From NCBI GenBank assembly GCA_013151215.1, contig JAADIS010000145.1, positions 1 to 41,879 of the forward strand: DNA of 41,879 nucleotides. Direction: 5' to 3'. The stretch's first letter is position 1. The number at the start of each line of letters is the position of its first letter. Positions 1-7,246 of the stretch are shown piece after piece. The notes under the pieces are model-generated. The model made no database searches. It was not told the DNA's origin and worked only from the letters and a program-made list of their open reading frames with translations. This DNA comes from Chlorobiota bacterium. Its GTDB lineage: Bacteria > Bacteroidota > Bacteroidia > Bacteroidales > F082. The position numbers were made by a program, and so were the translations under genes.

Positions 1-24
1 AATCATTAGTTTACACAGGTTTTA

Positions 25-32
25 TATTTTTG
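25..32 (+). promoter_or_regulatory. Candidate -7 promoter box (TATTTTTG)
   Basis: The octamer fits the Bacteroidota -7 consensus TAnnTTTG and lies 16 bases before the ATG at 49. The -33 element would fall at the very edge of the window and is not visible, so only half of the promoter can be supported. Confidence 0.4.
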
Positions 33-48
33 CACAAAAAGAAAAAAT

Positions 49-615
49 ATGCATAATAACATAATTTTGGTTTTTGTAGCAATAATTCCGGTTTTGCTCG
101 TTCTTATTGCCGTATATTTAATGCTTAGGTATTTTGCAAATCAGAATGAAAAACAGTTCGACTTCCTGAAAGCAAACCAGGACTTAACAAGGCTAAAACT
201 CGAAAACGACCGAAAAAAGGATAGGGAAAAAGTTCTTATACCCCTTCGCCTTCAGGCTTATGAGCGCATGGTTCTATTCTTGGAACGCATAAACCCGCCC
301 AATATGCTCACCCGCGAAATGCAGTCGGGCTTAAATGCGGGACAGCTACAGGCCCTTGTGCTGAAATCCGTCAGGGAGGAATATGAGCATAATATGTCGC
401 AGCAGCTTTATATAGAAGAGAAAAGCTGGGAGCAAATAAAGGCGGCCAAGGAAAAGATAGTGCAGCTGGTAAATACTTCCGCATCGCAAGTAAAACCCGA
501 CGAACCGGCAATAAAACTTGCCAACGAGATCCTTACTTTTGAATTCGGCGCGCATTCCGACCCCATTGAGAAAGCAATGCTTGCCATAAAAAATGAAATT
601 AAAAACAACTATTAA
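49..615 (+). CDS. Membrane-anchored coiled protein of unknown function (DUF7935-like)
   Basis: A 188-residue protein with one N-terminal hydrophobic segment (about residues 5-27). A charged, helix-prone region rich in Lys, Glu and Asp follows (about 35-65), then a mostly helical soluble domain. No catalytic motif is visible. The layout of a single N-terminal anchor and a cytoplasmic helical body resembles a conserved family of uncharacterised Bacteroidota proteins; I link it to DUF7935 from memory only. The ATG follows a TAnnTTTG box at a sensible distance. The stop codon directly abuts the TTG start of the next gene, so the two are probably co-transcribed and translationally coupled. Function unknown. 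Confidence 0.75.
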   Translation: MHNNIILVFVAIIPVLLVLIAVYLMLRYFANQNEKQFDFLKANQDLTRLKLENDRKKDREKVLIPLRLQAYERMVLFLERINPPNMLTREMQSGLNAGQLQALVLKSVREEYEHNMSQQLYIEEKSWEQIKAAKEKIVQLVNTSASQVKPDEPAIKLANEILTFEFGAHSDPIEKAMLAIKNEIKNNY

Positions 616-1404
616 TTGTCTGGCATAATTAAAAATATATCATCGGCGGGCTTTATAGGCTCGGGAAATGTGGCCACTCACCTGGCAGCTGCCTTGCAAA
701 GAGCAGGCATTAAAATAAGTTCCGTTTATTCTCCCAACAAGATTAACTCAAGGGCATTTGCAGACAATTTTAAATGCAAGCCGGCATCGCATTATAATGA
801 TTTTGAGGATAATACCGAGTTGGTGATAATTTCCGTCCCGGACACTTTAGTTGAGGAAATTTGCGAAAAACTTATTGACAACGATAGGCTTTACGTTCAT
901 ACATCAGGAATCAGCTCGCTCAAAGCCCTCGATTCAAAGAAGCGAACCGGGGTTTTTTATCCACTTCAGACATTCTCCAAGGGTAAAAACATTAATTTCT
1001 CAAAAGTCCCATTGTGCATTGAAGCAAATAACCCAAGCGATAGTGTCTTGTTGTTGGACTTGGCAAAAAAAATATCGGGCAATGTTTCATTAGTGGAGTC
1101 GGAACAACGAAGAACACTGCATCTAACGGCAGTTATCGTAAATAATTTCTCAAACCATCTTTATCATCTCGCCAACGAGATTCTTGTCCTTAACGGCTTG
1201 GATTTTAATTATCTAAAGCCTCTAATACAAGAAACCGCCTTGAAAATAAATGAAGTCCACCCGCTGGACGCACAAACAGGGCCGGCAAGGCGCAACGACG
1301 AAACCACTATTAACAAACATTTACAAATGCTGAAGAATTATCCTGATTATCAGTATATTTATAAGTTATTTTCAGAACAAATCCGAAAAAAATATCATGA
1401 GTAA
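616..1404 (+). CDS. Rossmann-fold/DUF2520 domain protein, putative NAD(P)-dependent oxidoreductase
   Basis: A 262-residue protein with an N-terminal dinucleotide-binding motif GSGNVA at residues 15-20. The remainder matches the two-domain layout of Rossmann-like plus DUF2520 proteins, which resemble F420/NADP oxidoreductases and 6-phosphogluconate dehydrogenase-like enzymes. The C-terminal all-helical half contains the family-typical stretch HPLDAQTGPARRND. Substrate and reaction are not known. The start is a TTG placed immediately after the TAA of the upstream gene with no spacer, and no in-frame ATG lies near the nucleotide-binding motif. The 3' end overlaps the next gene by 8 bases, pointing to one operon. 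Conserved next to kdsC in many Bacteroidota, as far as I recall. Confidence 0.8.
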   Translation: MSGIIKNISSAGFIGSGNVATHLAAALQRAGIKISSVYSPNKINSRAFADNFKCKPASHYNDFEDNTELVIISVPDTLVEEICEKLIDNDRLYVHTSGISSLKALDSKKRTGVFYPLQTFSKGKNINFSKVPLCIEANNPSDSVLLLDLAKKISGNVSLVESEQRRTLHLTAVIVNNFSNHLYHLANEILVLNGLDFNYLKPLIQETALKINEVHPLDAQTGPARRNDETTINKHLQMLKNYPDYQYIYKLFSEQIRKKYHE

Positions 1405-1918
1405 TTATAAAGCATTATTATCAAGGGTTGACACTTTTATTTTCGATTACGACGGTGTTATGACCGACGGGAAACTGATACTACAGCATGACAGCCAACC
1501 TTTGCGAACCGCAAATGTCAAGGACGGCTACGTATTGCAGCTGGCCATAAAACTTGGTTTTAGGGTAGTCATAATCTCGGGCGGCATCTCAAAATCGGTC
1601 GAGAACAGGTTCGACGCACTTAAAATTAAAGATGTGTTTTTAGGCATCAGCAACAAATATGAAGTATTTGAGAAATACGTAAAAGACAATGGCCTGAACC
1701 CTGAACAAATAGTTTATATGGGCGACGACATTCCCGATTTCAGGGTAATGAAAAAAGTAGCGGTTCCGGTTTGCCCGGCAGATGCAGTCGAGGAAATTAA
1801 AAATATCTCTGTTTATATTTCCGATAAGAACGGAGGACACGGTTGCGTCAGGGATATAATAGAGCAAGTATTGAAAGTACAGGGCAAATGGATGACCGAG
1901 GAAGCTTTTCAGTGGTAA
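1397..1918 (+). CDS. kdsC: HAD-superfamily phosphatase, probable KDO-8-phosphate phosphatase
   Basis: A 173-residue C0-type HAD hydrolase without a cap domain, the usual size for KdsC. Motif I is FDYDGVMTDG, with nucleophile Asp17 and acid/base Asp19. Motif II is the Ser of IISGG (Ser61). The motif III Lys is probably Lys87, and the metal-binding motif IV is MGDDIPD (Asp110, Asp111). KdsC removes phosphate from 3-deoxy-D-manno-octulosonate 8-phosphate in lipopolysaccharide inner-core synthesis and works as a tetramer. It overlaps the preceding gene by 8 bases, and lpxB lies about 3 kb downstream on the same strand, which suits an envelope role. Motif I has Tyr where many KdsC proteins have Val. 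A related sugar phosphatase cannot be excluded. Confidence 0.85.
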   Translation: MSNYKALLSRVDTFIFDYDGVMTDGKLILQHDSQPLRTANVKDGYVLQLAIKLGFRVVIISGGISKSVENRFDALKIKDVFLGISNKYEVFEKYVKDNGLNPEQIVYMGDDIPDFRVMKKVAVPVCPADAVEEIKNISVYISDKNGGHGCVRDIIEQVLKVQGKWMTEEAFQW

Positions 1919-1933
1919 GTTCAAAATATCCAG

Positions 1934-2869
1934 ATGATAAAATACTTAATATTGATACGTTGGCAAAACACCCTCATCATCATCATGACAATGATCTTGA
2001 TAATGTATTTTTTGATAGTCCCGTTGTTGGGACTAGAGGGCGAAAAGGCAGGATTAAGCTTGCTTGAATTTTGTCTGTTGACGGCCGGGAGCGCGTTTAT
2101 TGCCATAGGGGGCAATATTTTAAACGACATCAGCGACACCAATGCCGATTCCATTAACAAGGCGGGCAAGAATATGGTAGGCAGGGGGATATCCGTTTAT
2201 ACTTCCTGGAACTTATATTACCTCTTCACCATAACAGGTATCTTTGCCGGTTCAGCCTTGTCATTTCTGACGGGCCGAATAAACTATAGCCTAATCTACT
2301 TCTTTTCAGCAGGTTTGCTGTGGTTTTATTCCCGAAAATATCAATGTCAGGTTTTAGTCGGGAACATTGTGGTTTCGTTGTTGAGCGCCCTTTCCTTCGG
2401 CCTGGTTTGGCTGTTTCAGTTTATTGCCCTTAGCCGCGATGCCGACATGTTCACATCTGCTCAAGCCAGTTTTCCTTTGGTAAACAACATGGTGCTCATT
2501 TATATGGGCTTTGCTTTTTTTACAAGCCTGATGCGCGAGATAGTAAAGGATATAGAAGATATAAAAGGCGACGACAGGTTTGGCTGCCGCACTTTTCCGG
2601 TTGTTTACGGTGCAAGAAAAGCAAAGCTACTCCTGAATGCCGTAGGCACTTTAACTTTGACAGGGCTCCTACTTGCTCAGTATTATTTTTATAGGCTGCA
2701 GCTCAATTTGCACTTTTGGTATTTTTTCGCGATCGACTTGCTGCTAATTTTTGTAATCGTGCGCACAGCCGCCTCCCGTGAAAAGAAGGATCACTCTAAA
2801 ACAAGCAGCACCATTAAGATAATAATGCTGCTTGGCATTATTTCGATGCTATTTTTCAAGTTTTATTAG
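1934..2869 (+). CDS. UbiA-family prenyltransferase (geranylgeranylglycerol-phosphate geranylgeranyltransferase-like)
   Basis: A 311-residue polytopic membrane protein with about eight or nine hydrophobic segments. The first UbiA Asp-rich motif is NDISDTNAD at residues 64-72 and the second is KDIEDIKGD at 205-213; both bind Mg-diphosphate of the prenyl donor. This family transfers a polyprenyl chain to an acceptor within the inner membrane. The Bacteroidota members near kdsC and maf are often labelled as geranylgeranylglycerol-phosphate geranylgeranyltransferases, but the acceptor is not shown by the sequence. The ATG lies 15 bases after the kdsC stop, so it probably belongs to the same operon. 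Confidence 0.85.
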   Translation: MIKYLILIRWQNTLIIIMTMILIMYFLIVPLLGLEGEKAGLSLLEFCLLTAGSAFIAIGGNILNDISDTNADSINKAGKNMVGRGISVYTSWNLYYLFTITGIFAGSALSFLTGRINYSLIYFFSAGLLWFYSRKYQCQVLVGNIVVSLLSALSFGLVWLFQFIALSRDADMFTSAQASFPLVNNMVLIYMGFAFFTSLMREIVKDIEDIKGDDRFGCRTFPVVYGARKAKLLLNAVGTLTLTGLLLAQYYFYRLQLNLHFWYFFAIDLLLIFVIVRTAASREKKDHSKTSSTIKIIMLLGIISMLFFKFY

Positions 2870-2911
2870 CACTCGGAAAATTTATTATCTTTAGTTTTTC
2901 TATTATCAAAT

Positions 2912-3502
2912 ATGATGCTTAGCGATACTCTCAAAAATTATAAAATCATCTTGGCCTCGGCATCGCCAAGGCGCAGGCATCTGTTGGGCGAAATGGGATT
3001 TGAATTTGATGTCGTCAGCAGAAAGATTGCGGAAGTGTTCCCTCTTGCCTATAATCCCGAGCAGGTTGCCCTGCATCTTGCAGAGTTAAAAGCTGCGGCA
3101 TTTTCGACTACCGAACTCGAGCCCGACAAACTCCTAATCGCCGCAGACACTGTTGTTGCGCTGGAAAACAGGATTTTGGGAAAGCCCATTAGCCGCAAAA
3201 ACGCCTTCGACACCCTCGAACAACTTTCGGGCAGGAGCCATAAGGTAATAACGGGGGTTTGTTTAAGGACATCAACGGGGACTCATAGTTTCGCCTCCTC
3301 TACCAAGGTGTATTTCAAGCAGTTGGATGCTGAAGAGATAAATTATTATATTACCAACTTCTTACCCTTCGACAAGGCCGGGGCTTATGGAATTCAGGAA
3401 TGGATCGGCCATGTTGCGATTGAGAAGATAGAAGGCTCGTACTATAACGTAATGGGCTTGCCAACTCATAAATTATATGAAGAGTTGATGAGCTTTATTT
3501 AA
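2912..3502 (+). CDS. maf: Maf-family nucleoside triphosphate pyrophosphatase
   Basis: A 196-residue protein of the usual Maf length. It begins with the signature ILASASPRRRHLL, has the conserved AADTVV acidic site in the middle and GRSHKVITG after it, and ends with DKAGAYGIQE, typical of dTTP/UTP pyrophosphatases. Maf enzymes hydrolyse non-canonical or excess nucleoside triphosphates to monophosphates and are linked to cell-division arrest. Two adjacent ATGs (2912 and 2915) could serve as start. It lies 42 bases after the prenyltransferase and may be read through from it. It is the last gene of the block; a non-genic gap of about 200 bases follows. Confidence 0.92.
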   Translation: MMLSDTLKNYKIILASASPRRRHLLGEMGFEFDVVSRKIAEVFPLAYNPEQVALHLAELKAAAFSTTELEPDKLLIAADTVVALENRILGKPISRKNAFDTLEQLSGRSHKVITGVCLRTSTGTHSFASSTKVYFKQLDAEEINYYITNFLPFDKAGAYGIQEWIGHVAIEKIEGSYYNVMGLPTHKLYEELMSFI

Positions 3503-3506
3503 ATCT

Positions 3507-3665
3507 TTATACTTCCAGCTCATAAGCACTCATAAACTCTTCGCCCTTTTCAAGACTTATAATGCTGTCCTTTTCAACAAAGTTTTTATTTGTATCGGCA
3601 AGATCGGCACTTAGCAACTTGCCCTTGCGGCTTTGCGAGAAATAAAAACTACACGAACAATTGTA
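3507..3665 (-). pseudogene. Possible C-terminal gene remnant, 52 open codons without ATG start
   Basis: In the maf-surE gap the minus strand is open for 52 codons and reads like coding sequence: SRKGKLLSADLADTNKN, then further acidic codons ending YELEV and a TAA. Codon choice (GCC, GAT, CTT, GAA, AAG, GGC) is like that of neighbouring genes. There is no ATG near the 5' end, only an internal TTG that would give 36 residues, and an in-frame stop lies immediately upstream. It looks like the tail of a lost gene, or an overlooked very short gene. I do not recognise the family. Confidence 0.3.
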
Positions 3666-3675
3666 TTAATGCAAT

Positions 3676-3720
3676 AAATCTTAAAAACTAAAACTATATT
3701 TGCCGAAATCTTAAAAACTA
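3676..3720 (+). repeat. 15-base perfect direct repeat flanking the surE -7 box
   Basis: The sequence AAATCTTAAAAACTA occurs at 3676-3690 and again at 3706-3720, exactly 30 bases apart. The last base of the second copy is the A of the surE ATG. The candidate -7 box TATATTTG (3695-3702) sits between the copies. It could be a small tandem duplication or a paired binding site. Confidence 0.75.
3695..3702 (+). promoter_or_regulatory. Candidate -7 promoter box of surE (TATATTTG)
   Basis: Perfect match to TAnnTTTG, 17 bases before the surE ATG. No TTG is present 19-23 bases upstream, so the -33 half is not supported. The box lies between the two copies of the 15-base direct repeat. Confidence 0.5.
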
Positions 3721-4478
3721 TGGGCAAAGCACCTTTGATAGTTGTTGTAAACGATGACGGATATGCCGCTAAAGGCTTGAACGAACTGGTGTTGATAATG
3801 CGAAAGCTCGGGGAAGTCATTGTGGTGAGCACTGACCAGCCCATGTCGGGGATGTCCCATGCCGTTACTATACAAACGCCCCTGAGAATCAATCTAATAC
3901 GCCAGGAAGAAGGTTTCAAGGAATATCGCACCAACGGCACTCCCGTTGATGCTGTTAAACTCGCAAAACATTCCGTTCTCGACAAGAAGCCCGACCTCGT
4001 GGTCTCGGGCATAAACCACGGCTCCAATGCTTCTATAAATATTATTTATTCGGGAACCATGGCGGCTGTTCTGGAGGCCTGCATCGACGGAATACCGGCA
4101 ATAGGTTTTTCGCTTTGCGATTATTACCCTGATGCCGACTTTTCTCATGTTTATGCTTTTCTGGAGCGAATAACTGCTAAGGTCATCAAGCAAGGACTAC
4201 CCAAAGGAGTGGCCTTAAACGTGAATTTCCCGAAGAAATCCGAAGAGGCCGTAAAAGGCATCAAAGTGGTTCGTCAGGCGGAAGCCAGGTGGGTTGAGGA
4301 CTTCGAGGAAAGAACCGATCCCTACCGCCGGAAATATTACTGGATGGGCGGGCATTTTGTAAACGGTGATGAACGCGAGGATACCGACGAGAAAGCCCTA
4401 CATGATAATTATGTATCGGTAGTACCCGTAAATGTCGATTTTACGGCACACGAACATGTAAACAAATTAAAATTTTGA
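3720..4478 (+). CDS. surE: 5'/3'-nucleotidase SurE
   Basis: A 252-residue SurE protein. The metal-binding motif NDDG is at residues 11-14 near the N-terminus, followed by PMSGMSHAVT (about 41-50), SGINHGSN (96-103) and YSGTMAAVLEA (about 110-120), all family signatures. SurE is a divalent-metal-dependent phosphatase acting on nucleoside 5'- and 3'-monophosphates and is linked to stationary-phase survival. The start is the ATG at 3720, with a TATATTTG box just upstream. The next gene begins 2 bases after its stop, so surE, the small membrane protein and lpxB probably form one transcript. Confidence 0.93.
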   Translation: MGKAPLIVVVNDDGYAAKGLNELVLIMRKLGEVIVVSTDQPMSGMSHAVTIQTPLRINLIRQEEGFKEYRTNGTPVDAVKLAKHSVLDKKPDLVVSGINHGSNASINIIYSGTMAAVLEACIDGIPAIGFSLCDYYPDADFSHVYAFLERITAKVIKQGLPKGVALNVNFPKKSEEAVKGIKVVRQAEARWVEDFEERTDPYRRKYYWMGGHFVNGDEREDTDEKALHDNYVSVVPVNVDFTAHEHVNKLKF

Positions 4479-4479
4479 T

Positions 4480-4764
4480 ATGAGTTTCTTGAAAAAAGAT
4501 AGTTATTATTTGGGGGCAGTAGTTGGTATTTTTTTGCCGCTGACTATTTATGGCATTTTATTTTTAGCAGATACGATTATTGTCGAATCTTTTGACAAAC
4601 ATATAGTTCAAAAGCCCAACTACCTGTATTTGCTAAGCATAATTGGCAATGTTGTTGCACTTCGTTATTTTTATATGAATTCCAAAAAAGAAAAAGCCGG
4701 GGCAGGAATATTATTGGTAACATTGGTTGTGATCATACTGTATTTTCTTAATTTCTACAGTTGA
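4480..4764 (+). CDS. Small three-helix membrane protein of unknown function
   Basis: A 94-residue protein with three predicted membrane segments (about residues 10-33, 45-62 and 70-92) and little else. No motif points to a function. Its ATG lies one base after the surE TGA, and lpxB follows after 63 bases, so it is almost certainly co-transcribed with them. The position between surE and lpxB suggests an envelope-related role, but that is inference from context only. Confidence 0.75.
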   Translation: MSFLKKDSYYLGAVVGIFLPLTIYGILFLADTIIVESFDKHIVQKPNYLYLLSIIGNVVALRYFYMNSKKEKAGAGILLVTLVVIILYFLNFYS

Positions 4765-4827
4765 GGATTTATTGGTTCGGCTTAATGCCGGGAAATTACC
4801 ATTAGATAGATTGTAAAAGATACGAAA

Positions 4828-5937
4828 TTGAAATATTACATAATTTCCGGGGAAGCATCGGGCGATATGCATGGGTCTATGTTGATCAAGGCGATTAAAC
4901 ATAAAGACCCGGCTGCGGATTTTCGTGCCTGGGGGGGCGATTTGATGGCAGCTCAGGGCGCAAAAATAGTCAGGCACTATAAAGACCTGGCGTTCATGGG
5001 CTTTACCGAAGTCTTGCTTAACATCAGGACGATATTGAACAATATTTCATTTTGCAAGAAGGACATCCTTAGTTTTCGACCTGATGTGGTTATCCTCGTG
5101 GATTACCCGGGCTTTAACCTGCGCATTGCCGAATTTGCTAAAAAGAAAGGTTTCAAAATTGTTTATTATATCTCGCCACAGGTTTGGGCCTGGAAAAAAT
5201 CGAGGATGCATAAAATTAAAAAGTTCGTCGATAAAATGCTTGTCATACTTCCCTTCGAGAAAAGTTTTTATGCCAAATATAATTATGATGTCGATTTTGT
5301 TGGCCATCCCTTATTGGATGCCATCGACAACGAGAAGCTGGAAGAAAAGGAAAGCTTTATTGCTTCCAACAGATTGAACAGCAAACCTATCATCGCATTG
5401 CTCCCGGGAAGCCGCAAACAGGAAGTTGCACAAATGCTGGAGATTATGCTTGCCGTTGAGCATACTTTTGGCGATTATCAGTTTGTTATTGCCGGAGTTG
5501 AAAGCCTGGGAGCAGAGTTTTACAAACCTCTGATCAAAAAAACGGCTTCAAAAGTAATTTTCGGACAAACACATTCCTTGCTAGCAAATTCCGTTGCTGC
5601 TTTGGTAACTTCAGGAACAGCAACCCTTGAAACCGCAATAATCGGAACTCCCGAACTTGTATGCTATAAAGGAAATTGGATTTCAGTCGGGATAGCAAAG
5701 CGCATTGTCGATATCAAATATATCTCGCTCGTTAACCTGATAATGGACAAGGAGGTTGTAAAAGAGCTCATACAGTCGGATTTAAATCCGGAAAATCTCA
5801 AACGGGAATTAGGCCACATACTCGATGGGGAGAAAAGGGAGGAGATTTTGCTGGAATACGATGAACTGCGGAAAAGACTCGGCAACAAAGGTGCTTCGGG
5901 GCGTGCCGCCGACGAGATAGCGGCTCTTTTAAGATAG
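4828..5937 (+). CDS. lpxB: Lipid-A-disaccharide synthase
   Basis: A 369-residue GT19-family glycosyltransferase. Visible signatures are SGEASGD at residues 7-13, YYISPQVWAWKKSR in the middle, LPGSRKQEV, and the C-terminal SGTATLETAIIGTPELVCYKG, which forms the nucleotide-sugar site. LpxB joins UDP-2,3-diacylglucosamine to 2,3-diacylglucosamine-1-phosphate to give the tetra-acylated lipid A disaccharide at the inner face of the cytoplasmic membrane. The start is TTG; the protein begins KYYIISGEASGD directly and no ATG is available before the first motif. It is convergent with mnmA, 74 bases away. Confidence 0.95.
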   Translation: MKYYIISGEASGDMHGSMLIKAIKHKDPAADFRAWGGDLMAAQGAKIVRHYKDLAFMGFTEVLLNIRTILNNISFCKKDILSFRPDVVILVDYPGFNLRIAEFAKKKGFKIVYYISPQVWAWKKSRMHKIKKFVDKMLVILPFEKSFYAKYNYDVDFVGHPLLDAIDNEKLEEKESFIASNRLNSKPIIALLPGSRKQEVAQMLEIMLAVEHTFGDYQFVIAGVESLGAEFYKPLIKKTASKVIFGQTHSLLANSVAALVTSGTATLETAIIGTPELVCYKGNWISVGIAKRIVDIKYISLVNLIMDKEVVKELIQSDLNPENLKRELGHILDGEKREEILLEYDELRKRLGNKGASGRAADEIAALLR

Positions 5938-6011
5938 CATAAGCCATTCTTGTTGCTATTCATAACACTTTTGGGCTTCATCAATATAATCCTTGCCCTG
6001 CATCACAACTA

Positions 6012-7076
6012 TTATCTTTCGGATATAGCCGAACTTCCTATACAAGTTTTTTCTTCCATATCGTATATAACTGCAAACTGCCCTGGGGCAATACCCGAAA
6101 TCCCCTTCTCGCTAATGATCTTATTCCCCTCAGCATCAATAACCAACTTACCCTTGTTGAATTCCGGCTGATGCCGAATCTTGAACTTAATATCGCTAAC
6201 GGAAGAATAATCATGATTGATGTTCAGCCAGTGCAGGTCTTCCAAGGGAATGGTGTTGGAATATTGGCTTGCTGGATCATATCCGTTGGAAACAAAAATT
6301 ATATTGTTCACAATATCTTTCTTAACCACAAACCAGGGGCCGCCGCCCAAGCCTAGACCTTTTCGCTGCCCGATGGTGTGAAACCAGAACCCTTTGTGCT
6401 CGCCCAGCAATTTGTTGGTTTCCAACTCCCTGACCTCTCCCGGCATCTCCCCTATTTGGGCTTTTATAAAATCGTTATAGTTAATTTTGCCCAAAAAGCA
6501 TATCCCCTGGCTATCAGGTCTTTCTGCACTGGGCAATCTTATATCACGGGCTATCTCCCTAACCTTTGCCTTGGGCAGATGGCCGATAGGGAACATGGTT
6601 TTTTCCAACTGATCATAACTTATCTGGCCCAAAAAGTAGGTTTGGTCCTTCATTCTATCAACAGCAGTACTTAAAAAAACGCCTTCATCCGTTTGATAAT
6701 TCGAAGCGTAATGACCGGTGGATATCTTGTCGAACTCATGACCGTATTTTTCTTTGAAGGCACCAAATTTTATGAGCAGGTTACACATAATATCCGGGTT
6801 GGGAGTTAGACCTTTTTTTACTGTTTCTACGGTATATTTAACCACCGAAGACCAATATTCCTTCTGTAAATCGACTATGTCGAACCTGCAATTATATTTT
6901 TTTGCTATCCATGAAGTGATCTCTATATCCTCCTCCGAAGGACAGTCCATAAATGCTGACTGGTCCTCCATCCCGATCTTAATATAAAATATGTGGGGGT
7001 CATAGCCCTGTTCCTTCAATAGCGGAATACTTACCGAGCTATCAACTCCCCCCGACACCAAAGACGCTATCTTCAT
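6012..7076 (-). CDS. mnmA: tRNA-specific 2-thiouridylase MnmA
   Basis: A 354-residue enzyme that thiolates U34 of tRNA(Lys, Glu, Gln). The PP-loop SGGVDSS is at residues 8-14, starting at the very N-terminus. The two catalytic cysteines are Cys98 (PDIMCN) and Cys193 (GICFLG), and the substrate loop RMKDQTYFL is present. The ATG gives a protein beginning MKIASLVSGGVDSS, which matches the family. It is divergent from kbl, with a 170-base shared upstream region containing an inverted repeat. Confidence 0.95.
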   Translation of the reverse strand: MKIASLVSGGVDSSVSIPLLKEQGYDPHIFYIKIGMEDQSAFMDCPSEEDIEITSWIAKKYNCRFDIVDLQKEYWSSVVKYTVETVKKGLTPNPDIMCNLLIKFGAFKEKYGHEFDKISTGHYASNYQTDEGVFLSTAVDRMKDQTYFLGQISYDQLEKTMFPIGHLPKAKVREIARDIRLPSAERPDSQGICFLGKINYNDFIKAQIGEMPGEVRELETNKLLGEHKGFWFHTIGQRKGLGLGGGPWFVVKKDIVNNIIFVSNGYDPASQYSNTIPLEDLHWLNINHDYSSVSDIKFKIRHQPEFNKGKLVIDAEGNKIISEKGISGIAPGQFAVIYDMEEKTCIGSSAISER

Positions 7077-7127
7077 TTAATTTTTTTTGCAAAGGTCGTG
7101 ATTTTTCGTTTATGAAAACCAATGACC

Positions 7128-7178
7128 GGCCATGGCGTATCTGTCAAAGGATTTTGACCTTTAATATCCGTCATGGCC
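7128..7178. promoter_or_regulatory. Nested imperfect inverted repeat in the mnmA-kbl divergent region
   Basis: An outer 15-base imperfect inverted repeat (arms 7128-7142 and 7164-7178, about 12 of 15 matching, with a perfect GGCCATG/CATGGCC end) encloses an inner perfect stem GTCAAA-ggat-TTTGAC (7143-7158). The right arm ends 21 bases before the kbl -7 box, exactly where a -33 element would lie. Candidate operator or cruciform between divergent genes. Confidence 0.5.
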
Positions 7179-7199
7179 CAAATTATACGTAATAATTAC

Positions 7200-7207
7200 T
7201 ATTTTTG
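7200..7207 (+). promoter_or_regulatory. Candidate -7 promoter box of kbl (TATTTTTG)
   Basis: Perfect TAnnTTTG match 39 bases before the kbl ATG. The expected -33 TTG is absent and its position is taken by the right arm of the inverted repeat ending at 7178, which might indicate activator dependence. Confidence 0.5.
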
Positions 7208-7246
7208 GTTTTTATTTAAAAACACGCAATCTTAACATAAATAATC

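Noticed and set aside
1843-2067. Frame overlapping kdsC and the prenyltransferase
   Set aside because: It is out of frame with two well-supported genes and consists of shadow sequence.
5938-6011. Tiny minus-strand frame between lpxB and mnmA (MQGKDYIDEAQKCYE)
   Set aside because: Only 15 codons, no ribosome-binding or promoter signal; more likely chance within a convergent gap.
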